Source: Erythrocercus mccallii (taxonomy: Eukaryota; Chordata; Aves; Passeriformes; Dicruridae). Taken from it: a DNA stretch of 64,000 bases. Of this stretch, positions 36,211-47,620 are shown piece by piece (positions within the stretch are counted from its first letter, which is position 1; every line of letters starts with the position of its first letter). The notes beneath the pieces were generated by a model. The model was not told where the DNA came from. It made no database searches and worked only from the letters and a program-made list of their open reading frames with translations. Location: assembly GCA_013397435.1 (NCBI GenBank), contig VZRG01000767.1, positions 54,178 to 118,177 of the forward strand. Reading direction: 5' to 3'. The translations under genes were made by a program, and so were the position numbers.

Positions 36211-39200
36211 GTTTTCTGCACAGGATTTCATCGCACAGGAATTGCAAGGCACCCTTGATAAAACCTGCAGATTTGGTGCTCAGGTGGTGACCTGGCAGTG
36301 CTGGGTTAATGTCTGGACTCCTCTCACAGGGCTTTTCCCACCTTTAAAATTGAGTGTTGGAGATGGTGAATAAATTAATTGTACATTATCCTCACCAGCA
36401 GCACTGAACCTGAACTTCCAGGCTGGAAAACCTAAAGCTTTTAAATTACATTCCCTCCAAACATCAGCAGTGCCCAAGCAATTTTGTTAAACAATAAAGA
36501 AACCTCCCCTAGCCTGGAGGGTTTGGCCACAGCTTCCCAGGAATTCAAACCCACCCCTCCATCCCGAGTGAAAAACAACCTGGAACAGGCACTGAGGGGC
36601 CCAGACTCTGCTCCCTCCCTCAGGTGACACTGCGACAGACAGCGCACTAAAATCTGAATTTAGCAGGTTCGGTGTTTTCTGCATCCCTTGTCAACAGAAG
36701 GCTTTGAAAAAAAAAAAACCCTCAGAACACGGAGAGGAAGTTGTCTCCAAAGGAAAAGGCAACAACACTCTTTTAGTGCAGCTCCCCAGTCACCACTGCA
36801 GTCGTTCTTGAAGCTGCAGCTTCCAAAAAACCTCAAGAAACTCAAGGTTTGTGCAAGCCTCATTTCGTGTAAAGGCACAGCACATCCTTCAAGAGAGGGG
36901 GGAAAAAACGACTTAAGGAGAGAAAATAAAAATAGAGAGGATTCATTTCACAGTAATGCTGTGTGTTTGCACAGAAAAATTCCGCTTTTTTTTTCTTGTG
37001 GAGGCAGTTCTTTGGGAGCTGGCAAGAGGGAGCACTGATGAGAGCCTGGAGAAGTGCTGATCTCTCGTCTGCTGCCAGCAGAAATCCACGCAGTACCCTC
37101 CCAGTTTATGTTGACACAAACCAATGCAGACGGGGCTGGAAGCAGCATTCCCAGAGAAACGCCAGGGGCATCTCCCACCTGGAAGGATTTTTTAGCATCC
37201 TTTGCGGATCCTGCCATGCCCAATGCAGCTTTCCTCAGAGCACCTGGGGACGAGGCTGAGGTGACGTTACTGAGCATCAGGCTGGGATTCCTCAACCCAT
37301 AATCCTCCCTTGGTCACTTCAGGCACACAACAGTTCATTTGCTGATGATTTTTATCTTTTTACTGTCCCTGGCTCTGTTGTGGGTTGAGCTTTATGGAAT
37401 CAGCCTCCTCTGGCACTGTTTTGCATCTCCTGCCAAACCACAGACTTGTCCCGTCTTCCAAATTCAGTTTTTAACCAAGATAAAATGATGAGATTTTTGC
37501 ATCTCTGCTTCACTCCAGTCTCAAATTAGACACTCCAGGAGCCCTCTGACTGTAGGTTTGTCTTTATCTCGACCCTCCTGTCCACTGTAAAGACCTTTTC
37601 CTGCTCCTGTTTTGTAACAGGAACTTCCAAACCTCCCACACAATATTCTCCAGTTAGGCTAAAGGAACATGAGGACCACGATCCTGTGGACTATGGGCTC
37701 ATTAATAAATGCTAATAAATGCTAATAAATAACCAAGTGCATCCGAACCTGCTCTTGCTTATCCTCATTTCCAGCAGCCCTCTGTTGCCATCCCTATTCC
37801 TGCTCCAGGAGGACATTCCTGGGACAAACCCCTCAGCTCTGCCCTAATCCTGGCTCTGCTGTTTCTCCAAACAAAGGCAGAGGATGTGAACTCTGAGTTT
37901 TCACCACCTGGGTCAGCATCACTCCCAGCTGCAGCCCAGCCCTTCCCCAGCATCCCTGGAGCTCCTCCTGCTCAGCAGTGGATTGATTATGGGAGCTCAA
38001 AGGAAGAGACAGGAGTTTTTTTGAGCTGAAATGTAAATCCCATGTGCAGAAGCATTTCTTGGGCATTTAAACACTGTTTAGTGAGTCAGTCAAAATCATT
38101 CTGCAAGTGTCATCTGTCTCCTGGAGGAAAAACTCCAGCAACCTAATCCCCAGCACAGCTCTCCCAGGGACTGAGGGCTTTCACTCCCAAGCAAAATGCT
38201 GTCAGAATAGAGATCTCATGTGATTTATTCCAATAAAAAAGAAAAAAAGTGAAAAAAATTCAAACTCTTATTTGGTCTCATCAAGTGGGGATGAGTGTTA
38301 CAAATTTATATTGGATTTTCAGGCTTTGCAGTTCCATTTGTTCATTGTCATTTGCTTCACAAACAAAAAGAACACTTTGTCAGATTTCTCTGACAACCTC
38401 TCCAAACAATTGTGGTGTCTATATTTATTATCAATATGCAGCCATGCAGGTCAAAGGGATTCACCAGCTGATTCCTAAATTGAACTGGTAAGGTGCATAA
38501 CCCTGAAAATTGTCTCTACTACTTAAAAAGGGTTTTCCTGCTCCATTAAAAACAACTTTTACTGACTGTAACAAAACTTTTACTGAGTGCACAGAGAAGG
38601 AGCACCTGTCTGAAAGATGTTCTCCCAAAGCTGTTTTCCCAGAGATTCAGGTGGAGACTCCACCTATGAGGAAAAGCCCAGGATAACTCCAGGAGCTGCA
38701 CTCAGAGAGGATGATGGGTGCATCACCTTCCTACTTGAAATGCAAAGTAATGACACCAATTAAATTGCTTTTCATTGTCTGAGCGATGCCTCTGTCTCTC
38801 CAAACTGCTGAACAAGAGCTCCTGCTCTCGTTTGCACAGAGCCCATCAGCGTCTCAGAGGTGGCTGCAGCTGAACTTGTCAGGCTTTGGTGGCACAAAGG
38901 GACAGCTCTGACACAGCCACGTTTGGGGCTTGTGGCTTTTCCCCACCAACACGAAACATCTTCATTTCACTCTCCAAGCAGCAGAAGGGGATGGGTCGTA
39001 CCAGCTCCTCTCAAGGAAAAAATCCACATTTGAGTCACCATCAGCATAAGTTGCAGGTTTATAATCTTCACTTTAATGAGGTGTCAGTGCAGCAGCTCCA
39101 AAGCTGCTCGGGACCCAACTTCACTCCCTCTCCAAGCCATCCCCAGCCCACGCTCTGAGACAATCCCACCACAGCTTCACCAAAACTGATGGGATCTCCT

Positions 39201-42200
39201 AAAACTTCTGGATTTCTGCACTTTCTAAGGGGGCGAAGCGTGTCTCAGCTGAGGAGTGCCGTGTCACATCTTGGCATGAGAGCTTCAGCAGAACCCAACC
39301 AGCTGCACCTGCCAGGGAGGGCAGGGCACCACCAGCTCCCCTTCATTCCTCGTTCCCATCACTCCATTATAGTCAATGTTTTCTTACTGGGATTGCAGTG
39401 CCAGAAGCGAAAATTGTAGAGTGATCAGAAATCTCTCTAATCACCTGCAACCAATTACAAAGCACCAAACAGGAAAGGTCACTGATAAAAAAAAGCCAAA
39501 TCAGGCACTGAGTAATTAATGTCTACACAACACATAATAATTAGCAGCCCTGACAGTTCATTTCCCAGCTTTTGCCATTGGGTTTTTTTTCTCTGATGTG
39601 ACAATTCCGTGCTGATTTGCCAAGCTAAGGTATGTGCTCACCGTCCCGATTGCTGTAAAGGAAAGCCTTAAATATTTCCTGCTAATAAAACATTTCCAAC
39701 TTTTAGCAAAATTCTCTCCCAGCGCTCAGCAGTGAGGTTTTTATGACCTTCTGTGGTGAGGAATCATCTTGTGCAGTGAGATAAAATGGATGCACGCCCA
39801 CAGCCTCTCCTCGCTGCAGCTACAGCTCCATCACCAATAAATTGTTTGTTTTGCTTCTTCTTAATTTGTTCCTTGTCCTTGCAAACCCGAAGACATTTCG
39901 GATCGCCCACATCCTCCCTCAGCACCACGTTCTCCAAAAAAAAAAAAAACAAAAACACAAGGTCTACCCTGCCTTCCAAGTTGGTTTCTTGGAAGAATTG
40001 CTAAGAAGTTGCACAAGTAGGTCAGGCAGTGCAGAGACACAGGGAGGCTGCAGAGGGGTTTGAAGTTTCGTGGGGCCACATCAGCCACAAAAAAAAAGAC
40101 GATTCCAGGTGCTCGCCCCTGATTCTTTCACGTGGAAAACGCACCAGGATGAGCAAGAGGTGTAACTTGGTGTGGCTCTGTTCCACCAGCACGGATCAAA
40201 GTTGGATGAGCAGAGAGGTGACAACGGAAACACCAAAAAATGAAAACCAAAGCTTGAAAGGCTGGAGTGAAAGTCCCGAAGATTTGCAGGGCCAGGTGAG
40301 CCTGCTCACCCCAACAGTGCCTCAACACAGGTAGCATCTTTCCTTTTTAAATTTTATTTTAACCCATCCGTTTGGGGAACAAAGGGGTGGAGCTGAAGTT
40401 TCACTGTTGTATTCTTATTTCTTAATGCTCTGAAAACCAGCAGAGCCACATTAACTCTGCTCCTGCTCTTGGGGTCTCACCAAGAGCCCTGGGTAAAGCC
40501 AGCAGAGGAAATGTCCCACTGGAAAGGCAGCGGATAGCCAAGAAAACCTCTACTCCAACTTGAGAAAAAAAACCTCTTATTTTTAAAAATTCGGAATTGT
40601 AACTAAACAGGATTGTTGCATTATCAGTTCTTAAGAGAATTATATAGCAAGTCCTGCATGCAACTAAGAAAACCTGGGGAAAAACCACCTAAGAGCCAGC
40701 TGGAAAAGGTGATAAAATCCAGGATTTTGAGGGCAGGAAAATCATACATGAACTACCAAAAATATCAATATTTTTACTTTATTCAGCTGCTCTAAGCAGT
40801 GAGCACAAAGGAAAGCAAGTAAGGGGTAATAAAATTGACATGGCACCAGCAAAAGCCTCCCAAAAACTTTCCTGAAAACAGGAGAAGGTCAGTGGAAGTG
40901 AGGTACAATAAACTTCCCTTCCCTGCAAGAAGCATCCAGGATTTCTTGGGCGCAGCAATTCCATCACTAATTAATCCACATTAGGAAATTGTGTCTCAGT
41001 CAAACACTTCTTCCAGAGGATCCATAAAATACCCCAAAATATTGAAAAAGTGGCAATAAAATACAACCTTTTCTAAAGTACATTCCTTCTGAATTATGGT
41101 TTATAAATGAAGTCACTGATGCATCCAAAAATCTCATTATTTGGGAGCAACAGACATCAAGGAAAGATGAGTTCAAGCCCAAAACCTACGAGGAAGAACA
41201 AAATCAGAAATAATTTTTTTTTTCTGTTATTTCCCCCAGCCCATCTGAAATAAACCCTAAAGGTGGAAGATGGGACTGTCCCCCATGTGTGACCAGTGCA
41301 AGCAGCACATCAAGACAAAAAAATTCAATTTATTTAGTTTAGCATCATCTAGTCAATGCACACATCACAGAATCTTACAAAAAACAGACAAAACCTGAAC
41401 AATGAGTCTAAAATACTTTCAAAACACTCGCTAAACCCCAGCTATTTTTGTGAGGGCCATGTGTATTTATCACCCACAACCAGCATACTCTAAATATTAA
41501 CTCTAAAATCAGAGGAGCTTCATGGACAGCAGCAAGCTGCTCCCTTCAGATTTCTCCTGATTTAACTTAAGATGGTCTCCCTGAATTTCCACTGAAACAC
41601 CACGAGTATTTCTTGTCCTGCAGGACAAAATTCAATTCCCACTCCTGAAGCAACGCTCTGCAAAAGAACCAGGGAGTGTTTTCTCCATTTATTCCCTCAA
41701 AATTAGTAGGTTGTGACTAAGGGAAAGAAAAAAAAAAAAATCAAGAAAAAACCTGGGTTGTAATGTAATCTGTCCACATTCAGAGGCACAGCAAGGCATC
41801 AGTCTGCAGCCCATGATCCTGAGCCCTTTCCAGAGCAAGCTCAGCTCCCCAGCCCTGACATCTGTCAAAACAGAACAGGGCTCAAGTAGTAATTTATACG
41901 GGGAGCTTTTTTTGTCCCTCCTCCTCTCCCCTCCAGGAGTTCAATTATTGCAGCAGCATCATGAATAAGCAGGATTATTTTCAGGGAAAATTACAGAAAA
42001 AAAGGGAAAATATAATAAGCATAGGATTTGCCAAAATCCCTTCTTTTTTTTTTTGTTTAATATATGTATAAATTACTCTTTTTCGCCCCCTTCATTGTGT
42101 TCCACAGCTGCAGGGAGATCAGATCAACAATTTCCCCCTGGGTTTGGCCACGGGGACAGAGATAATTTGCATTCTGAGGAGCCCAGGTGTGTTTGCACCC

Positions 42201-42318
42201 TTGGGAGCCACATCAGCACCTTCCACGGGGCTAAAGCTGCCGCAGATGGATCAGCCTGGGACATCCCTGGGGCTCTTCAGGGCCAGGAGTTGGATTTGAT
42301 GATCCTTACGGTCCCCTC
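36211..42318. other. Six kilobases of unique sequence, no supported gene
   Basis: Non-repetitive DNA, mixed composition. It contains a 10-bp triplicate (GCTAATAAAT type) at 37701-37730 and an 11-nt minus-strand segment at 39642-39652 flanked by CTTTCCTTTACAG and GTGAGC, too short to support as an exon. Poly-A/T runs occur at 36707-36718, 39936-39949, 41728-41741 and 42043-42054. Confidence 0.5.
37701..37730. repeat. 10-bp tandem repeat, three copies
   Basis: ATTAATAAAT, GCTAATAAAT, GCTAATAAAT in succession. Short slippage repeat. Confidence 0.9.
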
Positions 42319-42761
42319 TGATGCCTTCAGTTTTCTCTTTCCTGTATTCCAGGCTCTGCGCTGCCCAGGGTGCAGCTCTGAGCTCACAGCCAGGGGCACT
42401 CAGCTCTGCACACTGCAGGGACACAAAACAAATCCTTGTCCTGCTGCACACCAAGGACAACTTTCAGCCCCAAAGCACAGCCAAGGGTGGCTGCAGGGAG
42501 GAACAAGAAGGATGGGACCTCACAGCCTGGAGCTGGGATGGGACAATTCAACCCCAAGGTGCAAATGGACCAAATCTGATCAAAGTGTGAGACCTGGGGA
42601 CCCTTTGTCCATTTTGTGCCCATTTTGGGTCCACCTTGGGTGCAGCCCTGGCCAGGCTCTTGTCCTGCCCAAGGTGGATCCTGGAGGCCTTTCAATAAAT
42701 CTCTGCTTTATTCTCCAGCTCTGTCCAGTCTCTGTTCCAGCTCAGCCTTCCAAAGGCATCA
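42319..42761 (+). mobile_element. Diverged solo LTR, same family, plus strand
   Basis: A 443-bp block begins TGATGCCTTCAG and ends AAAGGCATCA. Aligned by eye to the reverse complement of the other two LTRs it shares the AATTCAACCCCAAGGTGCAA region, the GGACCAAATCTGATCAAAG region, GGGTGCAGCCCTGG, and the AATAAA (near 42694) with downstream CAGTCTCTGTTCCAGC. The flanks CCTC and CTTC differ at one of four bases, a decayed target-site duplication. The greater divergence means an older insertion or different subfamily. The long open frame across it is not a gene. Confidence 0.7.
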
Positions 42762-43239
42762 CTTCTACCTCAGGATTTCTACAATTCCAAGTTCTGACTG
42801 TTTTAGTACCAACACCATTTAAAACCATTTTAAAAGCCCAGGAGGTTTTTCATTTTTAGCTGCTCAGCTCTTTTCTGTTCCCAGTGCCCGGCACTCCTGC
42901 CTTGATCCTTCGGCACCCAATGCTGAAACTCAACCAATCTCAGCAGGAAGAGCACAATAAGGGTGCCAGACTTTTCCAAGGCTCTCAGCACCTTCATTTT
43001 GCTGGGGTGAAGCTCTCTGAAGCTTCCCTGAGACCACAGGGAAGGAGGAGGGCTGGGAATCATGCACGGACTTGTCTGAGGATCACAAAAAACTCCTTAA
43101 GAGCAGCCAAAATCCTGCTTGTGAAGGTCAGAATGGGAGTTTGGCAATTAAGAGTCCAGAAACGAGGACAAAAGACTCAGCCAAGCCCATTGTGTGGGCA
43201 TCAGCTCCTCCAGGAGAAACCTGACCACAGGAACAGGCA
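42762..43239. other. Unique sequence, no supported gene
   Basis: Unique sequence between an LTR and a CR1 remnant. Nothing is recognised. Confidence 0.5.
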
Positions 43240-43290
43240 AAGGGCTGGGCTGGAAGGGATCAGCTCATTCCAACCCCCTGCCACATCACT
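43240..43290 (-). mobile_element. Short CR1-like remnant
   Basis: GGCTGGAAGGGATCAGCTCA followed by TTCCAACCCCCTGCCA matches the antisense 3' tail of some CR1 subfamilies over about 50 bases. It is too short for a firm call. Confidence 0.5.
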
Positions 43291-46233
43291 GAGTCCCATT
43301 CTGATCCCACAGACATTCAGGGCATCCAGAAAAAATATCCCCTTACAGAGCTGTCCATACTGGCAAAACATCAGGGATTTCAAAAGAAATTAAACCAATT
43401 AAAAGAAAAATATTCCAAATTAAAACAACCAAACTTCAAAAGTACTTCTGCTTTAGCACAAAGTTGCAATTCATTTCTTACTAAGAAATAGGAATTTTAC
43501 TGTTCAAGTGATCTACAGAAAGTAGAGCCTTATTTAAGAACGCATTTAGGCAAATATGTTGTTTCATAAGGCAAGGAGGTATAAAGCAATGAGATGGTAT
43601 AAATCTATTTTTTTACATTTCCCAAGTATAAATATGCTGTGTGTATCTTTATGAATATCCCACACAAAACAAGCTGAGACATTCAGCTCTATCAAGACAG
43701 ACACTGGAAACTTTCAAAAATTGAAGGGTTTTCCCCCCCCTCCTTGTGCCTTTTATCTTTTAGATATCGTATTTAACCTGGGGTCAAGGTTAAATAAGCC
43801 TGGGGTCAAGTGAAGCTTAGAGGTAAAGCAGAAAGTCAAACAGTTTTGTTACATCTAAATAAATCAAAACTGGCTTCAGGCCTGAAGTCTCTGCTGCTGA
43901 AACAAAACTGGCTAGAAAGTGTTCAAGAGAAAAAGAACCAGAGCAGCTCAATGTATTTCTACAAATGTCTTAAGGAGAATGAAGATTTACAAAAGTTTTG
44001 ATTTTTACAGGTGTTTTTGCTTTTCCTGAAAAAAAATAAGCCGGTTTTCATGTTTCCTTTTCAAAACTAAAAAGTTTGAGGATTCGGTGAGTAAGCCTAT
44101 TTTTTCCTAGGATTTTGGGGTCTTGTAGCCAGTTCTACTAAAAAAAAAAATGCATTTCATTTAAAATTCCCATCAGCATCAATTCTGTTTTTCTCTCCCA
44201 CTTTTAGCTCTGCTCGCACCTCCTGCTCAAAGGGGCCGTGGAACACCGGGGATGCTGCCAGGACCCAGCTGCAGCAGGATCCACTGCCCCTCTTGAAAGA
44301 GTTAAGCCCAACCATCTCCGTCTTCAAAGCCATCGTTCTATCAATGTGCTGAATTATTTAGCGGGCAGCTGTTTGACTTGACGTTTTTACACAGGTCATA
44401 AACTCCCTAACACACAGCAGCCCCAGCCTGAGCCAGCATTCCGTGGGATGAGCTCAGGGATTCAGCCACGCTCTTGGAATCAGAGCCACCAGCCCCAGGC
44501 TCACCTCGATTTTGTGCCTGTTTTGATGAGCAAACCCCAAATTTTCCCCCGCGGACTGGTGAGACATCTGTGTAAAAAGCACTGAGAACTTGAATTTGAG
44601 CGCTTCTGCGCCACGTTAAAAACGTTGCTCAACCCTCCAAGGCAGAGCAGCTCATGATTTAGGTTGGGCCATCTCCAAGTAAGAGTGTGAGGGAGTTTTT
44701 TTGGGAAAAAAACCTCCCAGCTGATCATCCCCAGAGCTCTGAGCAACGGCTCGAGGCACAGGGAAATGACCCAAGAGTCTAAAAGAAGCTATTTAAGAAA
44801 AATAACCTGCTCCTTTTTCTTTCCAATGTTCTTTTCATAGGCTTAATAATATAATGGAAATAAATACATAAAAATATAAACACATTAATGGATGGAATAG
44901 AATGGACAGAATTAACCAGTAAATGCCACAGAATGGGGATACAGGAACAACACACAAAGCAAAAGCTCCAGCAAAAAAACACTGTAAAGCTGCATGGCAT
45001 AGGGTAAATTTCCTCTATGCACAGCTTCTACAGCCCAGCAAGGGAAAAGACCTCATTGTGCTTTTGTAAAGTTTGATCAGGAGTTAAATAAAATATCCTC
45101 CGAGGTTCTGAGCAGCTTTAAAACTCAGCTGACCACTGTGGGCTGCTCGTGGTTTGCAACCAAAGATGCAAACAAATCCTAAAGCAGTTCCTGCTTAACC
45201 AGACCCAGCTCCGAGGTGGCTCTCAACACAAAATAATCCTTATTATTTCCAACCATGAGAAAACCAATTAGAGACACCCTTCTGAGGGGGCAACAGCACA
45301 CAAAGGTATTCCACAGGAGCCTCATTTTCAAGAGACTGAAATATTATCTGCATAATAACATCAGTTTTACCCAGGGACCTGCACAGCAGGTGTCAGGGTA
45401 GGGAAAATAAAGTTCTGTGAAACAGAGCTCACCAGAGGCACAAATAAATACAGAGCCTGACCCTGAGCAGAAGAATTACCCTAAGCCTCAGAAAGATGCT
45501 CCCTTCAAGCAGAATTCCCGCTCCACCACCTTCCTCAACACCCAAACATCCCCCTGAGAGCTTTCCCCCAACTCACCAAGGCTGGGACAGGTCCTGGGAG
45601 CTCCTCCTGTTCTGCCCCAGGGCTCAGAGCAGCAGAGTTTGGGATCTCCCCCAGCTTTTCCTTTTATAAGGAGCTCCTGCAGCCCCACCTCCTCCCCCTG
45701 CTCCAGGTGAGTGCCAGCCCACCCAAGCCTGCCCAGCTGCACCTGGAACACCCAAAATCCCTGCCACAGCACCCGCCTGGGAATGCTGGGATGGGGAAAT
45801 GCTCCAGGAGGAGGAAAACGAGTGGGAATGTGGCTTTGATTCCTGCTGGTGGGACAGGAGAGGCACCTCCAGGAGCTGCTCCCTCAGCCCCACAGGAGAT
45901 GATCCCATGGCATCAGGACATCACAGATTCCTGCACAAATCCCTCGGTGCCCTGCTGGGGCCTCTTGTGCCTGATGCAGAAACAGCAACGAGCAGAGATG
46001 CTCTGGTTAGATCAGAGAGAAAATCCTCTCAAACTCGGGGCTCTCGGCTGAAGCAAAGCAAAGCCCCTCCTTACCCAGGCAGCTGCAGCCCCACAGGAGA
46101 CAGGGACTGTCCCATGAGAGCTCCTTGGTGCTGCTCAGAACCCCAAATATTCTCCCACATCTTCAGATCAGAGAGCCCCAAATGCCAATGAAGTGACCTT
46201 GAGCAAGCAGCACCGTGGGGCATCTCCCTTCTC
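43291..46233. other. Three kilobases of unique sequence, no supported gene
   Basis: AT-rich at 43380-44200, more GC-rich from 45480. A donor-like CCAG/GTGAGTGC occurs near 45705 on the plus strand without a recognisable exon. Nothing else is seen. Confidence 0.5.
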
Positions 46234-46681
46234 CGATGCCTCTTGGGGCTACCTAAAAACAGAGGCCAGACAGAATTAAGGGAATAAAAGCTGTTCTATT
46301 TATTGAAGGGACTTCAGGTACATTTAGGGCAGACAGAGCCCCCCAGGGGCTGCACCCAAAAATGGATGAAGGGTCTCAAGTTTTCACATTTTTATCAGTT
46401 TGGTCCCTTTGCATTTTGGGGGTTCATCTCCCAATTACAGCTTCAGGCAATGAAGTCATTTACCCCAAGTTTTCTACCCCCAACTCACTTTTGTTTCCGT
46501 CTCTCAGGCCTGGGGCAGGGAGGTGTCCTTGATTGCCAGGCCTGGAGAGGAATTGTTGTGTCTGCCCAAACTGGGGAAGCAGCAGCAGCTCCCACTGGGT
46601 GTGGAGTTTGGAGTTACACACTAAAGAACTGCAGGGTTACAAACACATGAAAAATATAAAAGCTGAAATCCTGAGGTATCA
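46234..46681 (-). mobile_element. Solo LTR of an avian endogenous retrovirus
   Basis: A 448-bp block closely related to the 31.6-kb LTR and in the same orientation. On the minus strand it starts TGATACCTCAGGATTTC, has a TATA-like CTTTTATATTTT about 20 bp in, and AATAAA about 50 bp before the end. The terminal base at 46234 is C where A/T pairing of a TG/CA end predicts T, a point change. Flanks TCTC and TCCC differ at one of four bases. No gag/pol/env-like sequence adjoins it, so it is a solo LTR. It retains the 20 bp missing from the 31.6-kb copy and lacks one CAG of its CAG run. Confidence 0.78.
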
Positions 46682-47219
46682 TCCCCATCCCAGCCTTTCC
46701 CAGCGAGGACAGAACCCCTCAGCTGGAATCAGAGCTGCTCTGCAATGCCAAGGCTCAGAAAACTCAGGATTTCTTTCCAGGACAAGCTCTGGAGGCTGAG
46801 CAGCTCAGCCTGGGAGGGGTGATGGAGGGCTGAGGATGGCAGCAAGGGGAATAAAACCATCAGCACTAGCGCTGGACATGAAAGCCCCCATTGCCCTTGA
46901 TGACATCCATAAAGCCATCCCCGAGCAGGAATTACTGTAATGGGGAGATGTTTTGTGCTGGAGCTGCTACACGGGAGCATTCACCCATGCCAGGCTCGGA
47001 GGTCACCGGGATTTATCCTCCGCACACCCTGCCCTCTCTCAGGAAAGGCAGGGTAGGCAGAGGAAACATTTTTAAATGGGAAAAAAAAAAAGTGAACCAA
47101 ACTCATCCCAAGGAGTCTCAGCTTTGCCCAGGCAACAATTCTGGCCAGACAACTGCTAGATGCATCCAAAAGGAGGAAAAGTCAAAAAGATTTGCTCTCA
47201 GAAAGCTGCAATTATTTTA
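46682..47219. other. Unique sequence, no supported gene
   Basis: Non-repetitive DNA between the LTR and the regulatory-looking block. Nothing is recognised. Confidence 0.5.
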
Positions 47220-47620
47220 ACCACACATAAATACACCCCTTTCTCGGCTATAAATAACCCTCCGCAATTACGCGCTAATTACTCCCCACCAAATCGCAGG
47301 GTAAATACTGACACCCGCACAAAGATAATCAGATAGTTCATTGTACAATGTAAATTAATGATAACGGGAGGTTTACGATTGCGAATTAAAGCGATTACAC
47401 TGGGAATGCTGTACGGGCTGAGAGTCAAGGCCGGACTTTTCTCTACGCCAATGGGTGAAATGAAGCGTCACAGGTGGCACTGGGTGATGACAACGTTCTG
47501 AGTCAGCACACGCCCCCTTTGCCGTTCTTCCCGACATAATTCTCCTGTAATTCCCATCCCCGGAACGCTCTCCCCGCTGCTGGCAATAGGACACTTAGTT
47601 CTGATTAGCTCTGGAGAGAG
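47220..47620. promoter_or_regulatory. Dense transcription-factor motif cluster
   Basis: Non-repetitive block with many consensus sites: MEF2-type CTATAAATAA at 47248, GATA-type AGATAA at 47323 and TGATAA at 47359, perfect palindrome ATTGTACAAT at 47340-47349, CCAAT in GCCAATGGG at 47448, E-box CAGGTG at 47471, NF-E2/MAF-type TGAGTCAGCA at 47499 and CACGCCCCC at 47508. CpGs are more frequent than in flanking DNA. The combination of GATA, NF-E2 and CACC-type sites is characteristic of enhancers or promoters, but no transcript start is visible, so function is inferred. Confidence 0.35.

Noticed and set aside
39642..39652. 11-nt minus-strand microexon between CTTTCCTTTACAG and GTGAGC
   Set aside because: Too short to judge from one sequence. 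Splice-like pairs this close are expected by chance in 64 kb.
42053..42859. 268-codon plus-strand frame
   Set aside because: Most of it overlaps the diverged LTR at 42319-42761. GC-rich LTR sequence gives a chance frame with no recognisable domain.
31620..46681. The two minus-strand LTRs as the 5' and 3' LTRs of one provirus
   Set aside because: They are 14 kb apart, have different flanking 4-bp sequences, differ by a 20-bp indel, enclose a plus-strand LTR and lack any gag/pol/env-like sequence.
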